This document shows positions 1-12,475 of a DNA stretch of 64,000 nucleotides, piece after piece (within the stretch, counting starts at the first letter, position 1; every line of letters starts with the position of its first letter). The DNA comes from Megascapheus bottae (Eukaryota; Chordata; Mammalia; Rodentia; Geomyidae): positions 1,240,001-1,304,000 of the forward strand of contig JANJXV010000262.1 in assembly GCA_024803745.1 (NCBI GenBank), read 5' to 3'. The notes beneath the pieces are model-generated. The model worked only from the letters and a program-made list of their open reading frames with translations, had not been told where the DNA came from and did not search any database. The translations under genes were made by a program, and so were the position numbers.

Positions 1-2372
1 TTTTTCCATTTCCTTAGTTCTGCTTTAATTTCCTTTTTTAAGGTTTAAAGTTTTCATCTAAACAGTCCTTTACATTCTTAGTTAAGCTAATTGCTAGGTA
101 CTTTATTTTTTTGAGGCTATTGTGAAAGGAGTTTCTTTCGTGATTATTGCCTCGTTCCTCTCACTGTTGGCGTAAAGGAAGGCAGTTGATTTGTGAGGGT
201 TGATTTTATGGCCTCCTACCCTTCCAAAGCTTTGAATCAGCTCAAGGAACTTGGGAGTAGAGTCTATAGGATTCTTTAAATACAGAATCATGTCATCTGC
301 AAAGAGGGATAGTTTTATTTCCTCTTTCCCTACTTGGATCCCCTTTATGCTTGCTTCTTGCCTTATTGCACTGCCTAGGAATTCTAGTACTATGTTAAAA
401 AGGAGTGGAGAGAGTGGGCATCCTTGTCTCGTTCCTGATTTTAGAGGGAATGGATTTAGATTTTCAGCATTAAGTATAATACTAGCAGTGGGTTTCTCAT
501 ACACAGCCTTTATTACATTGAGAAATGTTCCATGAATTCCCAGTTTCTCCACATCTTTTAACATAAAGGGGTTTTGGATCTTGTCAAATGCCTTTTCCGC
601 ATCTATTGAGACAATCATGTGATTTTTGTCCTTGCTGCTGTTGATGTGTCGAATTATATTAATTGATTTGTGTATGTTGAACCAGCTTTGCCTCCCTGTG
701 ATGAATCCAGTTTGATCATAGTGTATAATTTTTTTCATGAGTTGTTGTAGACGATTGGCCAGTATGTTGTTGAGAAGTTTGGCATCGATGTTCATCAAAG
801 AAATGGGTCTATAGTTCTCTTTCTTTGATGAATCTCTGTCTGGTTTGGGGATGAGAGATATACTGGCTTCACAGAATGAGTTTGGTAAAGAACCTTCATT
901 TTCAATTTCGTTGAAGAGCTTGAGGAGTATTGGTGTGAGCTCTGCTTTGAAGACCTTATACAATTCAGCTATGAATCCATCTGGCCCTGGGCTCTTTTTA
1001 AGTGGAAGTTGTCTAATTTCCATTTCTATTTCAGAGCTTGAAATAGGCCTGTTGAGTTGGGTTAGCTCTTCTTGGTTCAGTGTGGGTATGTTAATATTGT
1101 CTAGGAATTCATCCATTTCTTCTAGATTCTCAAATTTGTTGGCGTAAAGGTTTGAGAAGTATTCCCTCATGATATTCTGGATCTTGGTAATTTCTGTCGT
1201 GATATTACCATTTTCATCTGCGATTTTGTTCATTTCGATATGCTCTCTTCTTTTTTTGGTAAGATTTGCTAAGGGCTTGTCAATTTTGTTAATTCTTGCA
1301 AAGAACCAACTCCTTGTTTTGTTGATTCTTTCTATAGTTTTTTTTTATTCCAAATCATTTAATTCTGCTTTGATTTTAATAATTTGCTTTCTCCTAATGG
1401 GTTTAGGCTTGGTTTGTTGCTCTTTTTCCAGGAGGTTTAGGTTAGACATTAACTAGTTGGTTTGCCATTTTTCTAACTTGCTGTTGTAGGCACTCAGTGC
1501 TATAAATTTTCCTCTGACTACTGCCTTTGTTGTGTCCCTAAGGAGTTGATATTTGTGTGCCCCTTATTGTTAAATTTCATAAACAGTTGGATATCTGTTC
1601 TGATCTATTCGATTACCCATTGTTTTGGATTCAACAATGTGTTGTTCAGTCTCCATGAGTTACAGGGATTTCGTTGGTGGAGATGTGTGTTCAGCTCCAA
1701 TTGATGCCTTTATGGTCTGAGAGTGTGCATGGAATAATTTCAGTGTTTCTGAATCTGTCCAGGTTTGTTTTATGGCCTAAGATGTGGTCTATTTTGGAAA
1801 ATGTTCCATGTGCTGCTGAGAAAAACGTATATTGTGTTGTTACTGGGTGGAATATTCTGCAGATGTCTGTTAGATCTGGTTGGTCTATATAGTTGTTCAG
1901 TTCTAAGGTTTCTCTGTTGAGTTTTTGCCTTGTTGATCTGTCCATAGGTGAGAGTGGTGTGTTGAACTCACCAACAATCACTGTATTTCGATCTATGTAT
2001 GGTTTCAGTGTAAGTAAAGTTTGCTTGATGAAGTTTGGAGCTCCGGGATTGGGTGTGTAAATGTTTAGGATCGTTATGTCTTCCTGGAGGAAAGATCCCT
2101 TTAGTAGTATGTAGTAACCTTCTTTGTCTTTTCTTACTAATTTTAGTTTGAAGTCTATTGGATCTGATATGAGGATGGCAACTCCAGCCTGTTTATGGGG
2201 GCAGTTGGCTTGATAGAGTTTATTCCAACCTCTCACTTTCAAAAGATGATTGTTTTTGGGTAAGATGTGTCTCTCGAAGTCAGCAGAACGATGGCTCTTG
2301 CTTTTTGATCCAACTAGACAGCCTATGCCGTTTAATTGGAGAGTTAAGTCCATTGATATTGAGAGTTAGGAT
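1..2372 (-). pseudogene. L1 ORF2 remnant, unit a (endonuclease and reverse transcriptase)
   Basis: ORF2 would encode the apurinic-type endonuclease plus reverse transcriptase that nicks target DNA and copies L1 RNA at the nick. The endonuclease part (1,691-2,353) shows GVAILIS, TFFSAAHGTFSKIDHI and SDHKGI, matching the family. The reverse transcriptase part (103-1,233) shows [45 protein letters not shown] and the catalytic FADD. Lesions: the LTLNINGLN...SFC start of the endonuclease lies in a different frame from the rest, with an in-frame TGA after SFC; the GDFN motif reads GEFN; frame breaks separate endonuclease from reverse transcriptase. The C-terminal Cys region lies outside the window. 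Confidence 0.9.
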
Positions 2373-2506
2373 TGAGAGATATTTATTAGTTCCTACCATT
2401 TTTAAAAGCTTTTAGTAGGGCCTTTGTCTTGACAGGTCTGTGGTCCTTAGATGTTATGCTGTTTAGGTGCCATTTCTTTCCCTATATTGCATTTATTTTG
2501 GTTTTC

Positions 2507-3633
2507 TATGTATAGAGCATCGTTGAGAATTCTCTGTATTGTTGGTTTTGTTTCGACATATTGTTGCAGCTTTTCCCTGGAATGGAATGTTTTTATTGAT
2601 CCCTCAGTTATGAATGAGAGCTTAGCTGGCTAAAGTAGTCTTGGTTGGTAGTTATTTGATTTAAGGGCATGACATATATGCTTCTAGGTACTTCGTGCTT
2701 GCATGATCTCTCTAAGAAATCTGGGGTTATTCTGATTGGTTTGCCTTTATAGGTTACTGATCCCTTTTCCCTGGTTGCCTTTAGGATCTTTTCTTTCGTT
2801 TCTATTGATCCAGTTCGGATCACAATGTGACGGTGTGATGTTATTTTCTGGTTAGGTCTGTTTGGGCATCGAAAAGCTTCTCGTATCTGCATGGTCCGGC
2901 CATTCTGGATATTTGGGAAATTCTTTGAGATGATTCCCTGAAGTATATTTCCAATACCATTGACCTCTTTCTCCACGCCCTCCTCAATACCAACTAGCCT
3001 TAAATTAGGCTTCCTAATTGTATCTTGGACCTCCTGAAGCGCTCTCTCATATTTCCTAGATTTGGATTGACTCATTTTCTGTTCTTTGTCTGTAATACCT
3101 AAATTATCTTCAGCCCCGGAAATTCTCTCCTCTGCATTGTCTAACCTGCTATCAAAGCTATCTACTTTATTTTTCATCTCCCTTGCTTCTTATCCCTCAC
3201 TTTTGATGCATTGCATCTCCTGTTTTAGATCATGTATGGATTTCTTTATCTCCATGATTTCCTTTTGAGTGGTTAGCTCAGTAGCTTTATTTTCTTTGGA
3301 CATTTGCTGGAGTTTGGTCACGTTTTTATTTGTGGATTGTATGAATTCATCCATCTTTCTTTGAAAAACCTTTATTATGGCCTCCTTTATGGCTTCTTAT
3401 TTTTCATTTATCACTTTGTTTTTGCTTTCCTCTTGTTCAGCTATGACTTCCTCCATTATCTCTTTCTTTATATTTTCACACTTTTTATTAATGATATTTA
3501 TCAATTGCATTTGTGTAGCACTAGGAAGACTCTCCTCTAGGTTTGCCAGTGACTGTTCCATTGTCTGTTTACATTGGGTGGGGGATGTTGTTTCTTGATT
3601 TGACATTTTTCTTGAGTTTCTTGTTCTGCCCAT
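2507..3633 (-). pseudogene. L1 ORF1 remnant, unit a
   Basis: ORF1p is the trimeric RNA-binding chaperone of the L1 particle. The start MGRTRNSRKM at 3,633 opens a Lys/Glu-rich coiled-coil stretch. The C-terminal RNA-binding domain is recognisable from NLRLVGIEEG, ETKEKILKATREKGSVTYKGKP and the later PAKLSFITEG and ETKPTIQRIL stretches. The reading is broken: the N-terminal part ends at 3,397, the middle part (2,608-3,177) is a separate frame, and an amber codon precedes PAKLSF. Confidence 0.88.
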
Positions 3634-4190
3634 TTGAAAATGGGAGCAAGATTACTACTAAATACGATTATAATTTTTCAGATATAACCAACCTAGACCT
3701 CTGTAGCTGGCAGACTCTAGATGTTCACAAGTTTTGATTGGTATTATCACTCTTTCTTTTTGTGCACTTACAGACCAGTCTAATACAACCACTGATAGGC
3801 GATTTATCCCCAAAACAATAAGGCTCTCAATCCAATCTCTATTGTCTTTAAGTCCCTCTGAGCCTAGAGAATAATTAACCACCTACATATACAATATTGC
3901 TCAACAGCCATCAAGTGTAGATCCGTGCAGTATAAGGGTTGAAAGTCGAGCAGAGGTCCAGAGATAGAAAAAAAATGAGAGAGGTCAGGGGAGGTGCAAG
4001 AGGATTAACGTAGGAGTGTAAGAATATTGTAGTAATGAAGAAAAGGTATAGCATAAGGATAACTGACCTAAGTTGGTATGTAGGTAGCATAATTGAGTAC
4101 AAAGTTTGGAAAGTATTAGAATAAAACTTATGTGTTGCTGCACGACTAGCTCTTAGCCCAACCAGTGGCCTCACAGTGGACCATGGGATG

Positions 4191-5554
4191 GATCTGTTTT
4201 TCTTGTCTACGTTGAGGGAAATGGGTATTTCACAAGACGCAGAAGCGAAGATTTCAGAAGCAAATGCTGTGAGTGAATTAGCTCGTAAATAGCATTTTTA
4301 TTTTCTTTTATCTTTCTGCCGTCTTGGGACTTGAATTCAGGGCCTGAGCACTGTCCTCGGGTTTTCTCAAGTCTAGCCCTCTGCCACTTGAGCCACAGTG
4401 TCACATCTAGATTTTCTATCTATGTGATACAGAGCAATCAAACCGAGATCTTCATGGATGCTAGGCAAGCAATCTACCACTATGCCAAACTATCAACCCT
4501 GACATAGCAATTGTAAAGTCATCATCATCATATCAAAATATCCTTCCTCCTACAAAGAATGAACACTTATCTATGTGTGTAATGCTTTTTTTAATTTCCC
4601 TAATTCTTCTGTGTTTTTCCCTCTTGTATTTTTTACACATGGCAGCAAAGCTAATTATCAGGAAAAAATTGATTAGGACACAGAAACCTAATAATATCCT
4701 AGTATATTGACGTCAAAAATATGTGCAGGATGCCCGGTGTGTTTGACCTAGTGGTAGAGTCCTTGGCTACCACGCAAAAAGACACAGGTTTGATTCCTCA
4801 TTACCACATACATAGAAAACACTGCAACTGGTGCTGTGGTTCGGTGGGACAGCAAAAGCCTAAAGAAAGCCCAAGAACAATGTTCACACTCTGAGGTCAA
4901 GTCCCAAGACTAGCAAAAACAAAAAAATTCGACAAAGGGCAAAATGCAGGCAGAGAAGGCACTGTGAAGCAAATGTTTTGTAAAGGATGAGGGCAATATT
5001 GACCCTTAACTCTGGATCTTACCTAAGAAAGTCTCCTTGAGCCTGAGACCAGACTGGTAGTTGGGCCTAGTGGAAGACATTGGGATTGGACAAATAAGGT
5101 GTGCTGTTTACTACATCCACATGTTTATTGTGAGATTGGAGGAGAGATTCAGCCTCCACTATGTCTTTGGTGAGGTCTTTTGTGAGCAAGGATCTTTGGT
5201 CCTTGGGCCCTGAAAGGTGACCCTGCCTCCCTCACAATGGAACAGAATTTGGAAACCTGATAACCAAGCCACTGTAACTAATGACCAACTCAAGCCAGCT
5301 CACTTGGCCTGTGGCTCAGGAGGAAGAAAGATGTTGCTGTGCTGTTGCCAAAGGTCAGGAAACTCGAGTCTCAGGCATGGAAGTTGTGGATGTTTTATTC
5401 GAAGATGTACACGCTAGATCATTGCCAAGCCACAAATCCAATATAACAGGCCTTTCTCTAAGGAGAAGCCCAGGAAAACCCAGGGCAACCAGATGAGGTA
5501 TATTTCTAAAAAATGTATTTGACCCCATCATCCTCCCCACACACTACAACTTTC
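4191..5554 (+). repeat. Host-derived spacer of array unit a
   Basis: About 1.36 kb between the L1 5' end at 4,190 and the poly(T) of the next L1. It is not L1. Read backwards it matches 25,650-27,010 and the equivalent part of copy B, and it recurs in spacers b, c, e and f. It holds a minus-strand ID-like dimeric SINE (about 4,300-4,505), a plus-strand one (about 4,735-4,925), a stretch without repeats, and an exon-like ORF at 5,320-5,497. Both SINEs sit at the same places in the duplicated block, so they pre-date the array. Confidence 0.85.
5320..5497 (+). pseudogene. Exon-like ORF in spacer a (duplicate of 25,706-25,884)
   Basis: After a CTCAG that could serve as splice acceptor, an open frame runs EEERCCCAVAKGQETRVSG and onward to GAG|GTATAT, a good splice donor. 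Frame and boundaries are kept in spacers c and e and in the inverted copies. Relative to the 25.7 kb copy there is a one-base deletion near the 3' end, so the frame meets TGA one codon before the donor. All three complete array copies share this. The parent gene is not recognised. It is most likely a duplicated exon fragment without its neighbours. Confidence 0.45.
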
Positions 5555-5965
5555 TTTTTTTTAATTTTTTATTGTAATTAGTAAAAGGCTTACATGATAT
5601 TTACCAGATAGAAAGTGCATTAATTCACATACATTGATGCCCTTTCACATGTCTTGGTACCCATTTCCTTCCAACCCCACAACCCCACCCGTCTTGGTTT
5701 TCCCCCCTCCCTATCAAATTTCAAATATCCAAATACAAATAAATTCAATATATCAGATAACAAAGTGAGATACTACAGCAATATGGGATAACCAAGGGAC
5801 AGCAAAGGAGATGAGAGACAACATAGTACATTAAGGACGACAATCATTCATTATGTGGCTTTTGTTTCAATATCCTGGAGGTCCTTTCAATTCGCTTCAC
5901 ATTATATGGCCTTATATATGGCCTTTTGCTCTATTGACAATCTCTGCTAGTAGAGCCCAAGGTTT

Positions 5966-8900
5966 CTACTGATTATGACGAATGAGGGAAACCACTGAGC
6001 CTAAGTTCCTTTGAGTCTGGCTTACTTCACTTAATATGATTTGTTCTAAGTCTTTCCATTTCCTAACAAATGGGGCGATGTCATTCTTTCTGACAGCAGC
6101 ATAGAATTCCATTGTGTACAAATACCACAACTTGTTGATCCACTCATCAACTGAGGGACATCTGGGTTGGTTCCATATCTTTGCTATGGTGAATAGTGCT
6201 GCAATGAACATTGTTGTGCTAGTGGGTTTAGTATGCCCTTGTTTCTGGATTGTTGGGTAAATGCCAAGTAGTGGAATTGCTGGGTCATAGGGGAGTTCTA
6301 TGATTAGCCTTTTGAGGCACTGCCACACTGCTTTCCATAGTGGTTGAACGAGTTTGCACTCCCATCAACAGTGTAGTAGTGATCCCTCCTGGCCACATCC
6401 CCTCCAGCATCTGTTGTCATTCGTTTTCCTGATCCTGGCCATTCTAACTGGAGTGAGGTGGAATCTTAGAGTTGTTTTGATTTGTATTTCTTTTATGACC
6501 AGAGATGTTGAGCAATTCTTCATGTGTCTGTAGGCCATTTTTGTTTCTTCTTCAGAGAAGACTCTCTTAAGTCTTTGGCCAATTTTCGTGGGAAGGGTGT
6601 TACTTTGGAGGTTAGTTTTGGAGTGATTCAATTTTTTGAGTTGTTGATATATTTTAGATATGAGGCCTTTGTCCGTTGTTTGGTTGGTGAAGATCTTCTC
6701 CCACTCTGTTGGCTTCCTGTTTAGTTTACGAGATACATCCGTTGCCATACAAAAGCTCTGCAGTTTAATGCAGTCCCACTTATCCAGCCTTTCTCTGATT
6801 TGTTGTGATTCTTGGTCCTTATTAAGAAAGTTTCAACCTGTGCCAAGGAGGCCTAGTGTATCTCCTATTCCTTCCTGTAAATTTTTCAATTTGTCAGCTT
6901 TTACCTCCAGGTCTTTGATCCATTTGGAGTTAACTCTAGTGCATGGTGACAAAGAAGGATCCAACTTAATTTTCTGCAGATGTTTAACCAGTTCTGCCAG
7001 CACAACTTGTTGAAGAGGCTATCTTTCTTCCATTCTATTTTTTTGGCTCCCTTGTCAAAGATTAGGTGGCCATAGTTCTGTGGTTTAATATCTGCGTCCG
7101 CAGTTCTATTCCATTGGGCTTCAGGCCTGTTCTTGTGCCAGTACCAAGCTGTTTTGAGAATTATAACTCTGTAATAGAGTCTAAAGTTTGGAATTGAAAT
7201 TCCTCCAGCGCTCTTCTTTCTGCTAAGAAGTGTTTATGCTATACGGGGTCTTTTATTATTCCATAAGAAATTTTGAATTGCCTCTTCTATTTCTTTAAAG
7301 AATGACATTGGGATGTTGATGGGTATTACATTGAATTTGTAGATAGCCCTTGGCAAGATTGTCATTTTCACAATGTTGATTCTTCCAATCCAGGAGCATG
7401 GGAGGTTTTTCCATTTCCTTAGTTCTGCTTTAATTTCCTTTTTTAGGGTTTTAAAGTTTTCATCTAAACGGTCATTTACATTCTTAGTTAAGCTAATTCC
7501 TAGGTACTTTATTTTCTTTGAGGCTATTGTGAAAGGAGTTTCTTTCCTGATTATTGCCTCGTTCCTCTCACTGTTGGCGTAAAGGAAGGCAGTTGATTTG
7601 TGAGGGTTGATTTTATGGCCTAATACCCTTCCAAAGCTTTGATTCAGCTCAAGGAGCTTGGGTGTAGAGTCTATAGGATTCTTTAAATACAGAATCATGT
7701 CATCTGCAAATCGGGATAGTTTTATTTCCTCTGTCCCTACTTGGATCCCCTTTATGCTTGCTTCTTGCCTCATTGCACTGCCTAGGAATTCTAGTAGGGT
7801 GTTAAAAAGTAGTGGAGACAGTGGGCATCCTTGTCTTGTTCCTGATTTTAGAAAGAATGCCTTTAGATTTTCACCATTAAGTATAATACTAGCAGTGGGT
7901 TTCTCATACACAGCCTTTATTACATTGAGAAATGTTCCATGAATTCCTAGTTTCTCCACATCTTTTAACATAAAGGGGTTTTGGATCTTGTCAAATGCCT
8001 TTTCTGCATCTATTGAGACAATCATATGATTTTTGTCCTTGCTCCTGTTGATGTGTTGAATTATATTAATTGATTTGTGTATGTTGCACCAGCTTTGCCT
8101 CCCTGTGATGAATCCAGTTTGATCATAATGTATAATTTTTTTGATGAGTTGTTGTAGACGGTTGGCCAGTATTTTGTTGAGAAGTTTTGCATCGATGTTC
8201 ATCAAAGAAATGGGTCTATAGTTCTCTTTCTTTGATGAATCTCTGTCTGGTTTGGGGATGAGGGATATACTGGCTTCACAGAATGAGTTTGGTAAAGAAC
8301 CTTCATTTTCAATTTCGTTGAAGAGCTTGAGGAGTATTGGTGTGAGCTCTGCTTTGAAGACCTTATACAATTCAGATGTGAATCCATCTGGCCCTGGACT
8401 CTTTTTAAGTGGAAGTTGTCTAATTTCCATTTCTATTTCAGAGCTTGAAATAGGCCTGTTGAGTTGGGTTAGCTCTTCTTGGTTCAGTGTGTGTATGTTA
8501 ATATTGTCTAGGAATTCATCCATTTCTTCTAGATTCTCAAATTTGTTGGCGTAAAGGTTTGAGAAGTATTTCCTCATGATATTCTGGATCTTGGTAATTT
8601 CTGTCGTGATATTACCATTTTCATCTGCGATTTTGTTTATTTCGATATGCTCTCTTCTTTTTTTGGTAAGATTTGCTGAGGGCTTGTCAATTTTGTTAAT
8701 TCTTTCAAAGAACCAACTCCTTGTTTTGTTGATTCTTTCTATAGATTTTTTTTATTCCAAATCATTTAATTCTGCTTTGATTTTAATAATTTGCTTTCTC
8801 CTAATGGGTTTAGGGTTGGTTTGTTGCTCTTTTTCCAGGAGGTTAAGGTGAGACATTAACTAGTTGGTTTGCCAATTTTTCCAAATTGCTGTTATATGCA

Positions 8901-9780
8901 CTCAGCGCTATAAATTTTCCTATGAGTACTGCCTTTGTTGTGTCCCTAAGGAGTTGATATTTGTGTGCTCCTTATTGTTAAATTTCATAAACAGTTGGAT
9001 ATCTGTTCTGATCTCTTCGATTACCCATTGTTTTTGATTCAACAATGTGTGGTTCAGTCTCCATGAGTTACAGGGTTTTCTTTGGTGGAGATGTGTGTTC
9101 AGCTCAAATTTGATGCCTTTATGGTCTGAGAGTGTGCATGGAATAATTTCAGTGTTTTTGAATCTGTCCAGGTTTGCTTTATGGCCTAAGATGTGGTCTA
9201 TTTTGGAAAATGTTCCATGTGCTGCTGAGAAAAATGTATATTGTGGTGTTACTGGGTGGAATATTCTGCAGATGTCTGTTAGATCTAGTTGGTCTATATA
9301 GTTGTTCAGTTCTAAGTTTTCTCTTTTAAGTTTTTGCCTTGTTGATCTGTCCATAGGTGAGAGTGGTGTGTTAACCTCACCAGCAATCACTGTATTTCGA
9401 TCTATGTATGGTTTCAGTGTATGTAAAGTTTGCTTGATGAAGTTTGGAGCTCTGGGATTGGGTGTGTAAATATTTAGGATCGTTATGTCTTCCTGGAGGA
9501 AAGATCCCTTTAGTTGTATGTAGTAACCTTCTTTGTCTTTTCTTACTAATTTTAGTTTGAAGTCTGTTGTATCTGATATGAGGATGGCAACTCCAGCCTG
9601 TTTATGGGGGCAGTTAGCTTGAAAGAGTTTATTCCAACCTCTCACTTTCAAAAGATGATTGATTTTGGGTAAGATGTGTCTCTTGAAGACAGCAGAACGA
9701 TGGCTCTTGCTTTTTGATCCAACTAGACAGCCTATGCCGTTTAATTGGAGAGTTCAGTCCATTGATATCGAGAGTTAGGA
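5966..9780 (-). pseudogene. L1 ORF2 remnant, unit b
   Basis: The reverse transcriptase core is the longest uninterrupted piece (7,234-8,577, 447 codons) with [22 protein letters not shown] and FADD. Here the residue two before FADD is Arg (LSRFADD) where other units have Leu. The endonuclease piece is 8,920-9,651. The C-terminal Cys motif appears as [14 protein letters not shown] just before a frame break, and a further piece (5,966-6,328) carries the C-terminal tail. The endonuclease GDFN motif reads GEVN. The same EN frameshift as in unit a follows ETHL, but there is no stop after SFC. Confidence 0.9.
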
Positions 9781-9914
9781 TTGAGAGACATTTATTAGTT
9801 CCTACCATTTTTAAAAGCTTTTAGTAGGGCCTGTGTCTTGACAGTTCTTGTGGTCCTTAGATGGTATGCTCTTTAGGTGCCATTTCTTTCCCTATATTGC
9901 ATTTATTTTGGTTT

Positions 9915-11029
9915 TCTATGTATAGAGCATCTTTGAGAATTCTCTGTAGTGTTGGTTTTGTTTCGACATACTGTTGCAGCTTTTCCCTGGAATGGAATGA
10001 TTTTATTGTTCCCTCAGTTATGAATGAGAGCTTAGCTGGCTACAGTATTCTAGGTTTGATTTAAGGGCATGACATATATGCTTCCAGTCACTTCGTGCTT
10101 GCATGGTCTCTGCTGAGAAATCTGGGGTTATTCTGATTGGTTTGCCTTTGTAGGTTACTGATCCCTTTTCCCTGGCTGCCTTTAGGATCTTTCCTTTCGT
10201 TTCTATTGATCCAGTTCGGATCACAATGTGGCGGTGGGATGTTCTTTTCTGGTCAGGTCTCTTTGAGGTTCTAAAAGCTTCTCGTATCTGGATGGCCTGC
10301 CGTTCTGGATATTTGGGAAATTCTCTGAGATGATTCCCTGAAGTATATTTCCAATACCATTTACCTCTTTCTCCACGCCCTCCTCAATACCAACTAGCCT
10401 TAAATTAGGCTTCCTAATTGTATCTTGGACCTCCTGAAGCGCTCTCTCATATTTCCTAGATTTGGATTGACTCATTTTCTGTTCTTTATAATACCTAAAT
10501 TATCTTCAGCCACGGAAATTCTCTCCTCTGCAATGTCTAACCTGCTATCAAAGCTATCTACTTTATTTTTCATCTCCCTTGCTTCTAATTGCTCACTTTT
10601 GATGCCTTGCATCCCTTGTTTTAGATCATGTATGGGTTTCTTTATCTCCTTGATTTCCTTTTGAGTGGTTAGCTCAGTAGCTTTATTTTCTTTGGACATT
10701 TGCTGGAGTTTGGTCACGTTTTTATTTGTGGATTCTTTGAATTCATCCATCTTTCTTTGAAAAACCTTTATTATGGCCTCGTTTATGGCTTCTTCTTTTT
10801 CACTTATCACCTTGTTTTTGCTTTCCTCTTGTTCAGCTATGGATTCCTCCATTATCTCTTTCTTTATATTTTCACATTTTTCATTAATGATGTTTATCAA
10901 TTGCATTTGTGTAGCAATTGGAAGACTCTCCTCTAGGTTTGCCAGTGACTGTTCCATTGTCTGTTTACATTGGGTGGGGGATGTTGTTTCTTGATTTGAC
11001 ATTTTTCTTGAGTTTCTTGTTTTGCCCAT
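9915..11029 (-). pseudogene. L1 ORF1 remnant, unit b
   Basis: The coiled-coil half is open from MGKTRNSRKM at 11,029 down to 10,472 (about 185 codons), the longest ORF1 N-terminal reading in the window. The RNA-binding half is split into two frames (10,221-10,475 and 10,018-10,224). A deletion around 10,050 removes about 10 bases that other units have just before the shared TAG codon. Confidence 0.88.
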
Positions 11030-11587
11030 TTGAAATGGGAGCAAGATTACTACTAAATACGATTATAGTTTTTCAGATATAACCAACCTAGACCTCTGTA
11101 GCTGGCAGACACTAGATGTTCACAAGTTTTGATTGGTATTATCACTCTTTCTTATTGTGCACTTACAGACCAGCCTAATACAACCACTGATAAGCGATTT
11201 ATACCCAAAACAATAAGCCTCTCAATCCAATCTCTATTGTCTTTAAGTCCCTCTGAGCCTAGAGAATAATTAACCACCTACATATACAATATTGCTCAAC
11301 AGCCATCAAGTGTAGATCCGTGCAGTATAAGGGTTGAAAGACGAGCAGAGGTCCAGAGATAGAAAAAAAAGAATGAGAGAGGTCAGGGGAGGTGCAAGAG
11401 GATTAACGTAGGAGTGTAAGAATATTGTAGTAATGAAGAAAAGTTATAGCATAAGGATAACTGACATAAGTTGGTAAGTAGGTGGCATATTTGAGTACAA
11501 AGTTTGGAAAGTATTAGAATAAAACTTATGTGTTGCTGCACGACTAGCTCTTAGCCCAACCAGTGGCCTCACAGTGGACCATGGGAT

Positions 11588-12370
11588 GGATCTGTTTTTC
11601 TTGTCTACGTTGAGGGAAAGGGGTATTTCACAAGATGCAGAAGCGAAGATTTCAGAAGCAAATGCTGTGAGTGAATTAGCTCGTAAAAATCATTTTTATT
11701 TTCTTTTATCTTTCTGCCAGTCTTGGGGCTTGAATTCAGGGCCTGAGCACTGTCCTCGGGTTTTCTCAAGTCTAGCCCTCTGCCACTTGAGCCACAGTGC
11801 CACATCTAGATTTTCTATCTATGTGGTACTGAGCAATCAAACCCAGATCTTCATGGATGCTAGGCAAGCACTCTACCACTATGCCAAACTCTCAACCCTG
11901 ACATAGTAATTATAAAGTCATCATCATCATCATCATCATATACAAATATCCTTTCTCCTACACAGAATGAACACTTAACTGTGTCTAATGCTTTTTTTAA
12001 AATTTCACTAATTCTTCTGTGTTTTTCCCTCTTGCATTTTTTACACATGACAGCAAAGGTAATCATCAGGAAAAAATTGATTAGGATACAGAAACCTAAT
12101 AATATACTAGTAGATTGACGTCAAAAATATGTGCAAGATGCCCTGTGTGTTTGACCTAGTGGGAGAGTCCTTGGCTACCAAGCAGTAAGCCTCAGGTTTG
12201 ATTCCTCATTACCACATACATAGAAAACGCTGCAAGTGGTGCTGTGGCTCGGTGGGACAGCTAAATCCTAAAGAAAGCCCAAGAACAATGTTCACACTCT
12301 GAGGTTAAGTCCCAAGACTAGCAAAAACAAAAAAAAATTCGACAAGGGGCAAAATGCAGGCTGAGAAGGC
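11588..12370 (+). repeat. Host-derived spacer of unit b, 3' part deleted
   Basis: Same sequence as spacer a up to AAGGCACTG, then it jumps directly into the L1 3' UTR of unit c at TTTCAATATCC. About 0.9 kb is missing, comprising the exon-like ORF, the spacer end, and the first part of the unit c 3' UTR with its tail. The junction shares TGT on both sides. Both SINEs remain (about 11,705-11,905 on the minus strand and 12,135-12,335 on the plus strand). A short ATC microsatellite lies at about 11,918-11,940. Confidence 0.82.
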
Positions 12371-12475
12371 ACTGTTTCAATATCCTGGAGGTCCTTTCAA
12401 TTAGCTTCACATTATATGGCCTTATATATGGCCTTTTGCTCTATTGCAAAACTCTGCTAGTAGAGCCCAAGGTTT

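Larger units (their letters stand above)
1..4190 (-). mobile_element. L1 retrotransposon, array unit a (enters window inside ORF2)
   Basis: The minus strand carries L1 ORF2 (partial), ORF1 and about 557 bp of 5' UTR. The window edge cuts ORF2 just C-terminal of the reverse transcriptase core. The sequence recurs at 7.4 kb spacing in units b and c and again in unit f. The 5' limit is where homology passes from L1 to the spacer sequence, near the ATCTGTTTTT run at 4,191; whether this is the true L1 5' terminus cannot be told. Several frame breaks make it non-autonomous. Confidence 0.93.
5555..11587 (-). mobile_element. L1 retrotransposon, array unit b
   Basis: A nearly complete L1: T-rich 3' end (the poly(A) tail on the other strand) at 5,555, a 3' UTR of about 410 bp, ORF2, ORF1, and a 5' UTR from 11,030 to 11,587. 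The 3' UTR contains the pyrimidine-rich stretch near 5,680-5,720 seen in all complete units. Distances to matching landmarks in unit a are about 7,407 bp (251 versus 7,658). Frame disruptions are scattered through both ORFs. Confidence 0.93.

Noticed and set aside
3658..4174. Small ORFs in the L1 5' UTR repeated in every unit
   Set aside because: Short, partly in both strands, and repeated only because the UTR is repeated.
4191..5554. Spacer as a long L1 5' UTR that travels with the element
   Set aside because: It contains two inserted SINEs and matches inverted, L1-free sequence in both duplicated blocks. Duplication explains it better, though a dispersed search would settle it.
7234..8577. 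An intact, active L1 ORF2
   Set aside because: The 447-codon reverse transcriptase reading is only part of ORF2. Endonuclease and C-terminal parts lie in other frames and carry stops.
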